64,000 nt of DNA, from positions 4,990,501 through 5,054,500 of the forward strand of contig JAPVLO010000039.1 in the NCBI GenBank assembly GCA_027257055.1. The letters are read 5' to 3'. The position numbers and the translations under genes were made by a program. Below the pieces are notes generated by a model, which made no database searches, was not told the DNA's origin, and saw only the letters and a list, made by a program, of their open reading frames with translations. This document shows, one piece after another, positions 21,626 through 45,533 of the stretch (the first letter of the stretch is position 1; every line of letters starts with the position of its first letter). The stretch is from Cephalopachus bancanus (Eukaryota > Chordata > Mammalia > Primates > Tarsiidae).

Positions 21626-22231
21626 AAGAAATGTGCCATAGGTGTAAAATGCCCATCTTATATATTTAGTGACCTAGTATGAGAAAAACAAAAATTAATC
21701 ATTTTTATACAGATTATATGATGAAATAATAATATTTTAGATACTGGGTAAATCTAAATAGATCATTGGAATTAATTTCACCTGATTATTGCTGCTTTTT
21801 AAATTGTGGCTGCTAGAGAATTCTGAAGTGCATAGCTCACCTTGGTAGTGTCAATTCTATACCTCCTGGCTGGTGACCCCTCAGAAAGCCTGCCGCTGTT
21901 CAAGGTGGGTATGCTGTTCAATGAGTTTGTTTCCAGCTTACTTAAAACAAATGCAACAACGTTGCTGTTCTGGGCTTTGAATTTCTGAGTGGAGTTGCAA
22001 TTGCTACATCTAAGATCTCGTCTGTGAGCCTAGCAAACCGAGCCAAGAAGCACAGGGTGGACGCCCCTGCTAAGCCTGCGGCCAGCGGGCTCCATGCCCA
22101 GGACTGGCCTGACCACCGCCCCCTCGCCATCCGCCCCCTGCAGCCACCCCTCCCAGAGCCCTTGCCAGGCCACCCCAGGCTTCTGGGCAGCCCTGCCTGG
22201 TCACTTGTCTTCAGATCTGCCGGGGAAAGAG

Positions 22232-22308
22232 GGGGAGGAGGGGGCGGGAGGCGGCCGTGCAGGGCCCCAGGCTGGGCCAGATCTCCTGCACTGAGCCTGA
22301 GACCAGTC
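22232..22308 (+). promoter_or_regulatory. C16orf89 proximal promoter / 5'UTR candidate
   Basis: G-rich stretch with a GC box (GGGGCGGG, 22241-22248) just upstream of the ATG. No TATA box is obvious. Promoter status is inferred from position. Confidence 0.4.
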
Positions 22309-35439
<13,131 letters not shown>

Positions 35440-35658
35440 GACAGATGCTCTCATGCCTGCTGTCTGGAAGATGAACAGACCCCTTTGGTCCTTTCTCCCT
35501 AGGTCTCAGGGTCCTGGGTCACTTCCTGGGAGGAGGAGGCTAAAGAAAGGGATGGGCGAAGTGGCCCAGCTGCACCAGCTCGGGTTGCTTGAAAACCCCG
35601 GCAGGCAGGACCCACCTGGGTGGATGAGACCCAGGGAGGACCCAGATGCGCACAGATG

Positions 35659-35664
35659 AATAAA
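35659..35664 (+). terminator. C16orf89 poly(A) signal AATAAA
   Basis: AATAAA 220 bp after the C16orf89 stop codon, with T/G-rich sequence (gttgacatggagttgagtcttgttt) beginning about 10 bp later. Confidence 0.75.
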
Positions 35665-35893
35665 CTTAAGAGTGCAGTTGACATGGAGTTGAGTCTTGTT
35701 TCTCAGCCTTGAGGACAACCTTGGACAACCTCTAAGCTCTGTTTCCAGTCTCCAACCCCAATCAATACGAATTCTAAAAAGACCTGTAAACTGGAGTCTC
35801 AAAGGCAGTTCAGATGTCAAGCACTGCAGTTTTCCCAGTGGGAGAAGCAAAGAGAAGCGTTCCAGTCATGAGCTGGGACTCGAGAGTTGACGT

Positions 35894-36173
35894 GGGGCTG
35901 GGTGTGGTGGCTCATGCCTACAATCCCAGCACTCTGGGAGGATTGCTTAAGACCAGGAGTTCAAAACAAGCCTGAGCAACATAGCGTGACCTTGTCTCTA
36001 CAAAAAATTGTAAAAAATAGCCAGATGGCAGGCGACTGTAGCCCCAGCTACTCAGGAGGCTGAGACAGGAGGATCATTTGCATTCAGGAGGTAGAGGCTG
36101 CAGTGAGCTGTGATCATGCCACCACACTCCAGCCTAGACAACAGAGCAAGACTCTGTCTCTAAAAAAAAATTA
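35894..36173 (+). mobile_element. Alu-type SINE, AluJ-like
   Basis: Older dimer, about 230 bp past the C16orf89 poly(A) signal. Confidence 0.86.
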
Positions 36174-36259
36174 AAGAGATAACCACAAAAGGCAACCCAA
36201 ACTCATCTTTACATCCCATGTCTCTGTGCCACACTGCCTTTGTAAAATGTCATCACTGT

Positions 36260-36445
36260 GACTGTGTGATTCTGTGCCCTGGCTGCCTGAATTCAAATCC
36301 TAGCTTTCTATGTCCTTGAGTGAAGTCACTAACTTCTCTGGGACTCAGACGTCTCATCAGTAAATTGGGATAACAATAGCCTCTACCTCAATGATACTTC
36401 TGCTGCTGGAAGGATTATGTTTGCGGAGTACTGAAAACAGTGCCT
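36260..36445 (+). mobile_element. MIR element
   Basis: Sense MIR: gaattcaaatcctagctttc, cttctctgggactcagacg, taaattgggataacaatagc. Confidence 0.72.
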
Positions 36446-36920
36446 GTGACTGTAAGAGCCAGGCGAGTGTTCCTGTGTCCACAAGGTGATGATGTCAAAT
36501 GTGACATTAATTGAGGCGTGGGGAGGAGGTGGGGGAAGTTTCCCCTGGAAGCAGCCAGAAGGGGCTGCTGACTCATCACCGATTCTCCTCTCAGTTTCTC
36601 TCACTCTGGCTCCCAGCTCTTCCCTCGTGCCCTGACTCAGCGTGAATATGTCTAGACGCGTTGGTTGAAGTGCTGCCACCAACAGAGATTTGAGAAAGAA
36701 CTTCTGGAACCCCGTGAGGGCTAGGGTGCTGCCTGTGGAGCTGATGGCAGGCTGTGTGTGCAAGACATGGGGTGGAAACCCCAACTGCCAGCTGGTCCTG
36801 GGCTGCAAGACCTGTTAAGCGAAGCATCGTGCTTCACCTCAAGAGAGAACACAGCTACTGATCACCTTATGTGGCGACTGAGTCACATCTGAGCGTCTAA
36901 ATTAAAACACCCCTTGCTAG

Positions 36921-37295
<375 letters not shown>

Positions 37296-37944
37296 TCAGG
37301 AAGCAATCATCCTGATCTAATCCACTGCTGCTGTTCCCTAGATGCTTTCCCACAAGCCCTCTCACATTGTCTGGCCCAGAGGGACCTTCCTGGAACTCAC
37401 TGAGACTCTGACTTGCTTCTGAGGTTGCTGCTTTCTTGGGGAGCCAGGGACCAGAATTTAATACCCCCTTGGCACTACGTATGCTCCAGAGATTTCTTCC
37501 ACATTGTCTCACAAACAAAAATGTACCAAAACAGGCACACCACCATGAGAGAAGTCGGCTGCATAGGAATAGATTAGGGGAGATTGTGCCTCCTCCAACC
37601 TTCCTGATCTGGAGGTGGATTAGCCCCTGGAGCCCAACACAGTTGTGTTGCAGAAGGCTCAAGCTACCAATCCGTGGGGTGAAGTGACAGAGGAGGAGCC
37701 TGAGCTGACAAGTCACTTTCAAGAAAAGAGAATCCTAATGCAAAATGAAGCGGGAAGGAAACACACCAAGACAAGCCCTGATGGACCAGCATGGTTACTT
37801 GGAGCTCTGTCGTTGTGGGCACTGAACACGGAGGCTTCTCAACCCTTCCACCTCCCCCTCACCGGACCTCAGCTTCTCCTCACTGAAGAGGAATCCATTG
37901 GGCACTTAACAGGATGTAGACATGGGGTTTTCCTTTCCTGTTTT

Positions 37945-38227
37945 GTTTTGTTTGTAGAGGCAAGGTCTCCTTGTTACCCATGCTCTGGTGGTGCAATCAG
38001 GGCTCACCACGATCTCAACCTGCTGGGCTCAGACCTCCCGCCTCAGCCTCCCAAGTAGCTGGGACTATAGGCCATGCCACCACACTCAGCTAATTTTTCT
38101 GCTTTTTGTAGAAACAAGGTCTTGCTTTGTTGCTCAGGCTGATCTCGAACTCCTGGCCTCAAGGAATCCTCCTGCCTCAGCCTCCCAAAGTGTTAGGATT
38201 ACAGGTGTGAGCTGCTGCACCCAGACT
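37945..38227 (-). mobile_element. Alu-type SINE, antisense
   Basis: Older dimer with a (GTTTT)n head. Confidence 0.86.
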
Positions 38228-38274
38228 AGCACTTGAATCCGGAATACGGTCATTTCTACCCATCACTGCTCACT

Positions 38275-38460
38275 ACTTCCCTAGAAGAGTTTCCCAACCC
38301 GAGGCTTGTAGCTGCCTGCATCAGAATCACCATGATGGGCATGCAGATTCCCAGGCCTCCATTCGGCAGACTGGGAGGGGCCTGGGAATGTGTATGTTGA
38401 ACAAGCTCCCAGGGAACACTGATGCTCACTGATGTCAAGACGTGCGTAACATCAGGCGGC
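38275..38460. mobile_element. MER5-type DNA element
   Basis: Contains 'gcctgcatcagaatcaccatg' and 'gattcccaggcctcc', typical of the short palindromic hAT-Charlie MER5 family. Confidence 0.6.
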
Positions 38461-38479
38461 AGATAAAGAGGACACCCAG

Positions 38480-38777
38480 GCCGGACTCGCTGGCTCAGCC
38501 TGTAATCCCAGCACTTTGGGGGCTGAGGCGAGTGGATGGCCTGAGCCTGCGTGTTCGAGACCAGCCCGGGCAACTTGACGAGACCTTGTCTCTACAATAA
38601 AATAAAAAAATAGCTGAGCGTGGTAGCGCATGCCTGTAGTTCCAGCTACTTGAAAGGCTGAGGCGGAAGGATCGCCGGAGCCCAGCAGGTCGATACTGGG
38701 GTGGCCGTGAGCGTGCGTGCCACGGCACTCCAGCCTGGGAGAAGGAGTGAGACTCCAACTCAAAAAAAAAAAAAAAA
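38480..38777 (+). mobile_element. Alu-type SINE, local subfamily
   Basis: Flanked by GGACACCCAG / GGAACACCCAG direct repeats. Confidence 0.9.
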
Positions 38778-38889
38778 GGAACACCCAGCCTCAACACTGG
38801 GGCAGTGGCCTTGATAATCCAAGTGCAGAGGTAAAAATAATGTCCCTTCCCTTCACACCCTCCTCAACTTCTCTAAAGAGACCTTGGTG

Positions 38890-39300
38890 CCGGTTATGGG
38901 CTGAACTGTATCCCCCCAAAATTCATGGGTTGAAGTCCTTACCCTCAGCACCTCAGAACGTGACTATGTTTGAAAATAGGGTCGATGCAGATGGAATTAG
39001 TTACGACAAGGTCATACTAGAGTGACCCCGAATCCACTATGACTGGTGTCCTTAAGAAAGGAGACATTTGGACACAGACACACACCCAAGGAGAAGGCCA
39101 CGGGAAGACGGAGGCAGAGATGGGGTGAGGCTTCTACCAGCCAAGAAACACCAGGGATGGTCAGCAAGGCCCAGGCTAGAGGCAAGGACAGCTTCTCCCT
39201 CCCGGCATGTCTTGACCTTGGACTTCGTCCTCCAGGAAAGACAATGCGCTGCTGCTGTGCTTTGTCAGAGCAGCCCCGGCAAACAAATGCAGCACCTGCA
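38890..39300 (+). mobile_element. MaLR-type (MLT1-like) LTR fragment
   Basis: Carries 'ttatgggctgaactgtatccccccaaaattcatgggttgaag', 'gactggtgtccttaagaaagg', 'gacatttggacacagacacac' and 'ggcttctaccagccaagaaacacca'. No viral reading frame is present. Confidence 0.72.
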
Positions 39301-39604
39301 TCAAGGAGTTCCTCCAGGCTCAGCAACAGCCCGTCAGACCCATGGAAGCAGGCAACCTGTTCTGACTGGTTCACAGCCCTGTCCTCTTTAAATGACCGAT
39401 GAAAAGAACATCCTCGGCCTGAAACCATATCCCAGACTCCCAGGAACATATCCACTCAACAAAAGTATCCAGCTACACAGAGCTCAGGCCCCTTGTAAGG
39501 CTCTCCTGTCTTTCTGGAATGCTCTCCCCCAATATCCACCTGGCTCTCACTCCACCTTCCTCCCAGTCTTGGCTGAGATGTCCCTTATCAGAAAGGCATC
39601 GCTA

Positions 39605-40060
<456 letters not shown>

Positions 40061-40375
40061 TCACAAGGACTTTGTTTTGCTCACTGCCATCCCTCGGTGT
40101 CTAGGGCAGTGGGCATCAAGGGATATTAGTTGCATGAATTGAATGAATGAAATGTCTATTGAGGGGCTGCTATATGCCAGGGAAGGTGGCAGGCCCAGGG
40201 ACACAGCAGTGCTCAACTTCAGGGAGCAGCAGAGTCTCTTGGGGCAAGTTCCAAGGGCATTCAGCTGGAGTCTGGCCAAGGACCTCCCAGGGCAGGGCCT
40301 GGGAATCTCCATATCTAACAAGTATCCAGGCAGGTGGCCACAGGCCACATGAGGATAACAATGTCTCCTTGAGCT

Positions 40376-40497
40376 AGCTGTAGTAGCTTCCACCTATAAT
40401 CTCAACAGTTTGGAAGGCTAGGGCTGGAGGATCACTTGAGGCCAGGAGTTCAAGACCAGCCTGGGTGACATAGCAAGATCCTGTGTCTCAAAAAAAG
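40376..40497 (+). mobile_element. Alu-type left-arm monomer
   Basis: Single arm ending in an A-rich tail. Confidence 0.78.
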
Positions 40498-40507
40498 TTT
40501 GAGTTTT

Positions 40508-40638
40508 ACCAGGCAGAGTGGCTCACACATGTAATCTCAGCACTGTGGGAGGCTAAGGCTGGAGGGTTGCTTAAGGCCAGGGCTTCAAGATCAGCCTAGG
40601 CAATGTAGCAGACCCTGTCTCTTAAAAAACAAAAACCT
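40508..40638 (+). mobile_element. Alu-type left-arm monomer
   Basis: A second separate monomer directly after the previous one; both look like free-left-arm relatives. Confidence 0.78.
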
Positions 40639-40680
40639 CTCCTTGGTAGGTATGAATGGTAGGGACAGCCGCCATGCTCT

Positions 40681-40982
40681 TTTTTTTTTTTTTTTTTGAG
40701 TAGGAGCCTTACTCTGTCACCTAGGCTGGAGTGCAGTGGCACACTCACAGCCACCACAGCCTTGACCTGCTGGGCTCAGGCGATCCTTCCTCCTCAGCCT
40801 TCCAAGTAGCTGGAACCACAGGTGTGCACCTCCACACCAGGCTAATTTTTTTTTTAATTTATTATAGAGACGAAGTCTCACCAAGTTGCCCAGGGTGGTC
40901 TTGAACCCTGTGCTCAGGCAATCCTCTTACCTCCACCTCCCAAAGTGCTAAGATGACAGGCGTGAACCACATTGCCCAGCAA
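40681..40982 (-). mobile_element. Alu-type SINE, antisense
   Basis: Dimer with a T17 head. Confidence 0.88.
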
Positions 40983-41098
40983 ACTACCACCCTTTAATAT
41001 AAAATGAAGCTCCCGGAGGACGTGGGTCGCAGTTGGCACACTACCCTGCAGGCGGCTTGTGGGACCAAAACAGTACCGCCCGCACGTGCTGCCAGAGT

Positions 41099-41170
41099 TA
41101 AAAAAGGAGAGGGGAGGGGAGGGGAGGAGAGAGAGGAGAGAGGGAGAGAGGGAGAGAGAGAAAGAAAACA
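41099..41170. repeat. (GGGGA)n / (GA)n purine tract
   Basis: About 70 bp of nearly pure purines on the + strand, beginning with GGGGA units and degrading into GAGA. The rest of about 41000-41640 shows no gene. Confidence 0.85.
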
Positions 41171-41639
41171 CAGGAAAAGGAATGAGTTAAGACTTCCTCT
41201 GCCAGGTCACTCTGGCCTGAGTCACTGTGAGAGCAGGTCTGCAGAGCAGTTTCCTGGAATTAGGGCTCTGGGGGGAGGCAAGGGGAGGGCGTGGGTGAAT
41301 GCACACCAGGCCTATTCACTCGCCCTCTGCCGCCACTTCCAGCTCCCCATCTCTCAGAGACAAGCCGAGATAAGCCTCTCCCGTCCAACACCAAGGCAGG
41401 AAAACGGGCTTGGCACCACCTCACCGGGTCCCTCGCTCTGCCAGGGCCTCCCCTATTCTCTTTCTTCCATCCAGGTTACCCAAGTTGCCCAAACCTCCAA
41501 TTTGGTTGTCTGATTTATTCCTTAAGACTCTCCAGGGAAGCCTCCTCTCCTCCTCCCACCTACTTCCCCATCTTTTGCGCTCCACTGCTCCTGGAGTATC
41601 TCCTTCTAGCTTTGTTTGTGGGCTTGTCAATTCTTTGTT

Positions 41640-41890
41640 TTTTCTGAGTTGGGGGGTCTTACTCTGTCACCAAAGTTGGAGTGCAGTGGCGTGATCACGG
41701 CTCACTGCAGACCTGACCTCCTGGGCTCAAGGGATCCCGTGCCTGGTTAATTTTTCATTTTTATTTTTTGTAGAGACCAGGTCTTGTTATGTTTCCTAGG
41801 CTGGTCTCAAACTCCTGGGCTCAAGCATTTCTCTTGCCTTGGCCTCCCAAAGTGCTGGGATTACAGGTATGAGCCACCATGCCCAGCCTG
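41640..41890 (-). mobile_element. Alu-type SINE, antisense, AluJ-like
   Basis: Flanked by GGGCTTGTCA(A/G)TTCT; part of the middle is deleted. Confidence 0.87.
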
Positions 41891-42373
41891 GGCTTGTCAG
41901 TTCTGTGATCAGATTGTGAACTACTGTAGGGCATGGATGACGTCTTGCTCTTCTTCCTGTGCCCGGCACCTACTACACAGCCTGGAACATAAAAGTGTTT
42001 TTTAAATGTTTGTGGAATTGAATAGAAAAAAAAAGAAAAAAGAGGTACCTGGCGATGTTTTGTCCAAGTCATAGCTAGTGGCAGAGACCTTGGGCTATGA
42101 GCATCGTTGAGCCTCGCGTCCAGCCTGCCCCCACCCCTCACATCCATATGAGATGAGGGGGACCCGAATGTGCCCAGCTGAATGTGGGGGCCACCAATCA
42201 GACATAGAGGCCATGACAGAATCCCTGCCCCTTGAAACTTCAAGGCCAGGTTTCAGGATAATTTAAATGCCCTCCCAGCACTTTACATAATATTCTCTGT
42301 ACATAATGTGGACAGAAGAAATTGATCCTGGCTATAAAACATTCCTAAAGGGGTTTTATGAAAATGACTTTCA

Positions 42374-42690
42374 GGCCAGGCATGGTGGCTCATGCCTGTA
42401 ATCTCAGCACTTTGGAAGGCTGAGGTGAGAGGACTGCTTGAGGCCAGGAGTACAAGATCAGCCTGGGTAATACAGCAAGTACCCTCCCCCACATTTCTAC
42501 AAAAAAAAATAACATACAAAAGCTAGCTGGGTGCAGTGGTGTGTGCCTGTAGTCCCAGCTACCCAGGAGGCTGGGGTGGAAGGATCTCTTGAGTCCAGGA
42601 GTTCAAGGCTGCAGTGAGCTAAGATTGTGCCACTGTACTCCAGCCTGGGTGACAGAGTGAGACCATCACTAAAAAAAGTTAAAAAAAAAA
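42374..42690 (+). mobile_element. Alu-type SINE, AluJ-like
   Basis: Complete old dimer. Confidence 0.87.
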
Positions 42691-42989
42691 ATAAAGTTAG
42701 GGGAGGAAATACAAACATACTTGCTATATTTCCTGCCCCGGTGGAGCTTAGCACTCTCAGTCAGTCTGCTAAATGCACGAAGAAGCTGACCAGGAGCAGA
42801 AGGAGTGCCTTCAGGACCAAATGCTTGAAGTTGACCAGGTGTGGATGATGTCACGTGAGCACGTGGACAGGGCACTCACAGGGGAGGTGGCAGGGCTGAA
42901 CTCTCACCCAGCTTGAAACCCTGGTGCCTACAGTCCCTCCCTGCTGCCACCCCCTGCCCCAGGCTACCGCTAATCTGCTGTCTCTCTAG

Positions 42990-43175
42990 ATTCATCTTTT
43001 CCAGACATTTAATAGAAAGACAGAACTTTTGGGGATGAAAAAAATGTCCTACAACTGGGTGACAGTGATGCTGTGATATCGCTGCATATTGACTAAAAAT
43101 CATTGTATCCTACATGTAAAACAGTGGAATGGTATGGCACGTACATTATATCTCAATAAAACTTAAAAAAAAAAT
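42990..43175 (+). mobile_element. L1 3'-end fragment
   Basis: Ends 'tggtatggcacgtacattatatctcaataaaacttaaaaaaaaa', the usual old L1M tail. Confidence 0.65.
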
Positions 43176-43639
43176 AAACCCTCCAGGTCTTACCGTTTAC
43201 TTCACTTTGGCCCGGAGCCCTTCCTGCAGAATATGGCCTTCTGATAGGACTTCCGGAGGCAGAGAGTGGGTGGCAGGCCTGGGGTCCTTTACTGGTTATT
43301 TTTAGCAGTCTGATGCAAAGATCAGAAAGACATAATCCCTCTACATCAATATGTCTGCATCAGACCAGGTCATTTAAGCCCCTGAGTGGAGCAGTCATCT
43401 GACTGTGGTCAACTCTGAGCACCACTGCCACTCCTGAGGATACATTTGAGGTCCCTGACAGTATTCATTTGCAAAAGTGAGGTGTCAGATGGGCCTGCTC
43501 TCTCTGAAAGTGCAAGAGAGGAATCTGTTCATGTCCCTCCCCTAGCCCAGGTGGCTGCTGACAGTCTTTCATGATCCATGGCTTGTGGCAACATCACTCA
43601 ACTCTCCACCTGTCTCCACAAAGCCTCTGTCTACTGTAA

Positions 43640-43795
43640 GGACACCAGGCAGATGGGTTTTGGGCCCATCCTATTCCAGCATGGCCTCATCTTAACTAAT
43701 TACATCTGCCAAGATCTGAGTTCCAAATAAGGCCACATACTGAGATACAGAAGACATTAATTTGAGGGGACACTCTCCAACCCAGTACCCTGACC
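43640..43795 (-). mobile_element. MaLR-type LTR fragment, antisense
   Basis: Reverse complement of the same LTR family seen at 38890 (ccaaataaggccacatactgag, taatttgaggggacactctcc). Confidence 0.68.
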
Positions 43796-44159
43796 CTGCT
43801 CATGCACTGGCTCCAAGGAACAGTGGATCAAAGATGGGCCTGGGTTCTAGCCCTAATGGTGCTGCTGACTGTAGACAGAAAGAGGCTGGCCTGACCCCCG
43901 TACCCATGGCGCCCCCATACCTGCCATACCAGGCTGACTGGACTTGCCATGGCTCTTGGGGTGACCCAAGCATCACTCTGACATCAAAACACCTTCTAAC
44001 CATGGACAGTGCCCAGTGAGGAGAGGCCCAGAGCCAAGGATCTTCTCAAAGGAGGCTGAGGCACACACTACAAACTGGCTTTTGCACTGGGACCGGCTTC
44101 ACGGGCCCACTCAGAAGGGTCCAGGTTTGTTTCAACCCTTTGTTCTCGCCATTCTGAAA

Positions 44160-44455
44160 TTTTTTTTTTTTTTTTTTTTTTGAGTTGGAGTCTCACTCTG
44201 TTGCTCAGGTCAGAGTACAATGGCACACTCATGGCCACCCCAGCATGGACCTTCTGGGCTCCAGTGATCCTTCCACCTCAGCCTTCCAAGTAGCTGGAAC
44301 TACAGGCACACCCAGCTAATTTTTTATTTATTATAGAGACAAGGTCTCGCCAAGTTGCCCAGACTGGTCTCGAACTCACCGACTCAGGCAATCTACTTGC
44401 CTCAGTCTCCCAAAGTGCTGGGATTACAGGCCGAGCCACCAAGTCTGGCCCTGAA
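44160..44455 (-). mobile_element. Alu-type SINE, antisense
   Basis: Flanked by CTGAAATT; T22 head. Confidence 0.88.
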
Positions 44456-44509
44456 ATTCTTAACAGTTTTCTGGGTTTTTTTCCCCAGCAAGGGGTCCCC
44501 CATTTTTTT

Positions 44510-44640
44510 TCTTTCTTTCTTTTTCTTTTTTTTTTGGAGTCGGTCTCAATTGTTGCCCAGGCTGGAGTGCAGTGGCACGCTTATAGCCACCGCAGCCTCG
44601 ACCTGCTGGGCTCAGGTGATCCTTCTTCCTCAGCCTGGGT
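44510..44640 (-). mobile_element. Alu-type SINE, truncated, antisense
   Basis: Only the 3' part of a SINE, flanked by GGTCCCC(C/A)-like repeats; shows 5' truncation typical of L1-driven insertion. Confidence 0.8.
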
Positions 44641-45005
44641 CCCCACATTTTCATTTTACATTAAGTTCCACAAATTATGTAGCTGGACCGCCTGTCTTCA
44701 AAAATGTCAAAGTCATACAAGATAAAGAGGCTGAAGAAGCCTCCCATACTAAGGGAGATCAAAGAGACATGACAACCAAGTGCAAGTCCTAGACTGTGGG
44801 GAAAGGAAGGTATAGCTATAAGGACATTATAGGACACTTGGCAAAACGTAAAAGTGAACCGTGGATCAGAACAAAGAACTTCATCTATGGGAAATGTCCT
44901 GTGGATAAGGAAATGCTTTGTTCTTACAAGATACATTGTAAAGTACTGGAGTATGGGAGCATGTCTGCAACTTGGTTGCAATTAGTTCAGGGAAAAAAAA
45001 CTGTA

Positions 45006-45222
45006 CGGGTTCGAGACCAGCCCGGACAACTTGGCAAGACCTAGCTTCTACAAAAAATTTAAAAATTAGCCGGGCGTGGTGGTGCACGCCTGTAGTTCTG
45101 GCTACTTGTAAGGCTGAGGCGGAAGGATCACCAGTGCCCAGCAGGTCGACACTGGGATGGCCGTGAGTGTGCCACTGCACTCCAGCCTGGGCGACAGAGT
45201 GAGACTCCAACTCAAAAAAATT
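45006..45222 (+). mobile_element. Alu-type SINE, 5'-truncated
   Basis: Starts at the B-box (gggttcgagaccagcccgg), about 300 bp upstream of the NAGPA promoter. Confidence 0.87.
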
Positions 45223-45359
45223 TAAAAAGTGTATGAATAAAACACAAATTATAAAGCAAATGAGTCAAACCTAAAAAATTGGTAAAAATATTCGGGGGCT
45301 CTTCATGCCATCCTTGCAACTTTCTAGAGGTTTGAAATTACGTCGAGATAAAAAGTGAC

Positions 45360-45533
45360 CAACACCCTCCGCCCAAACTCAGTCCCCAGCCCGCCGCCAA
45401 AACTCAGCAAAGCGGAGGGAAGACCTCACGACGTCCGGAAGCCGCGCAGACACTTCAGCTGAAGCTTAAAAGCAGCTACCGGCGGTCTTGAATCACGTGG
45501 GGAGAGCCCACGTGACCGGAGCCCGTGTCCAAC
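45360..45533 (+). promoter_or_regulatory. NAGPA promoter with two CACGTG boxes
   Basis: CpG-rich, TATA-less segment directly before the NAGPA ATG. CACGTG occurs at 45494-45499 and 45509-45514, 15 bp apart. The second reads CCACGTGACC, close to the CLEAR consensus. The start codon lies in ACATGGCGGCC, a YY1-like context shared with ALG1. Factor binding is inferred. Confidence 0.65.
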
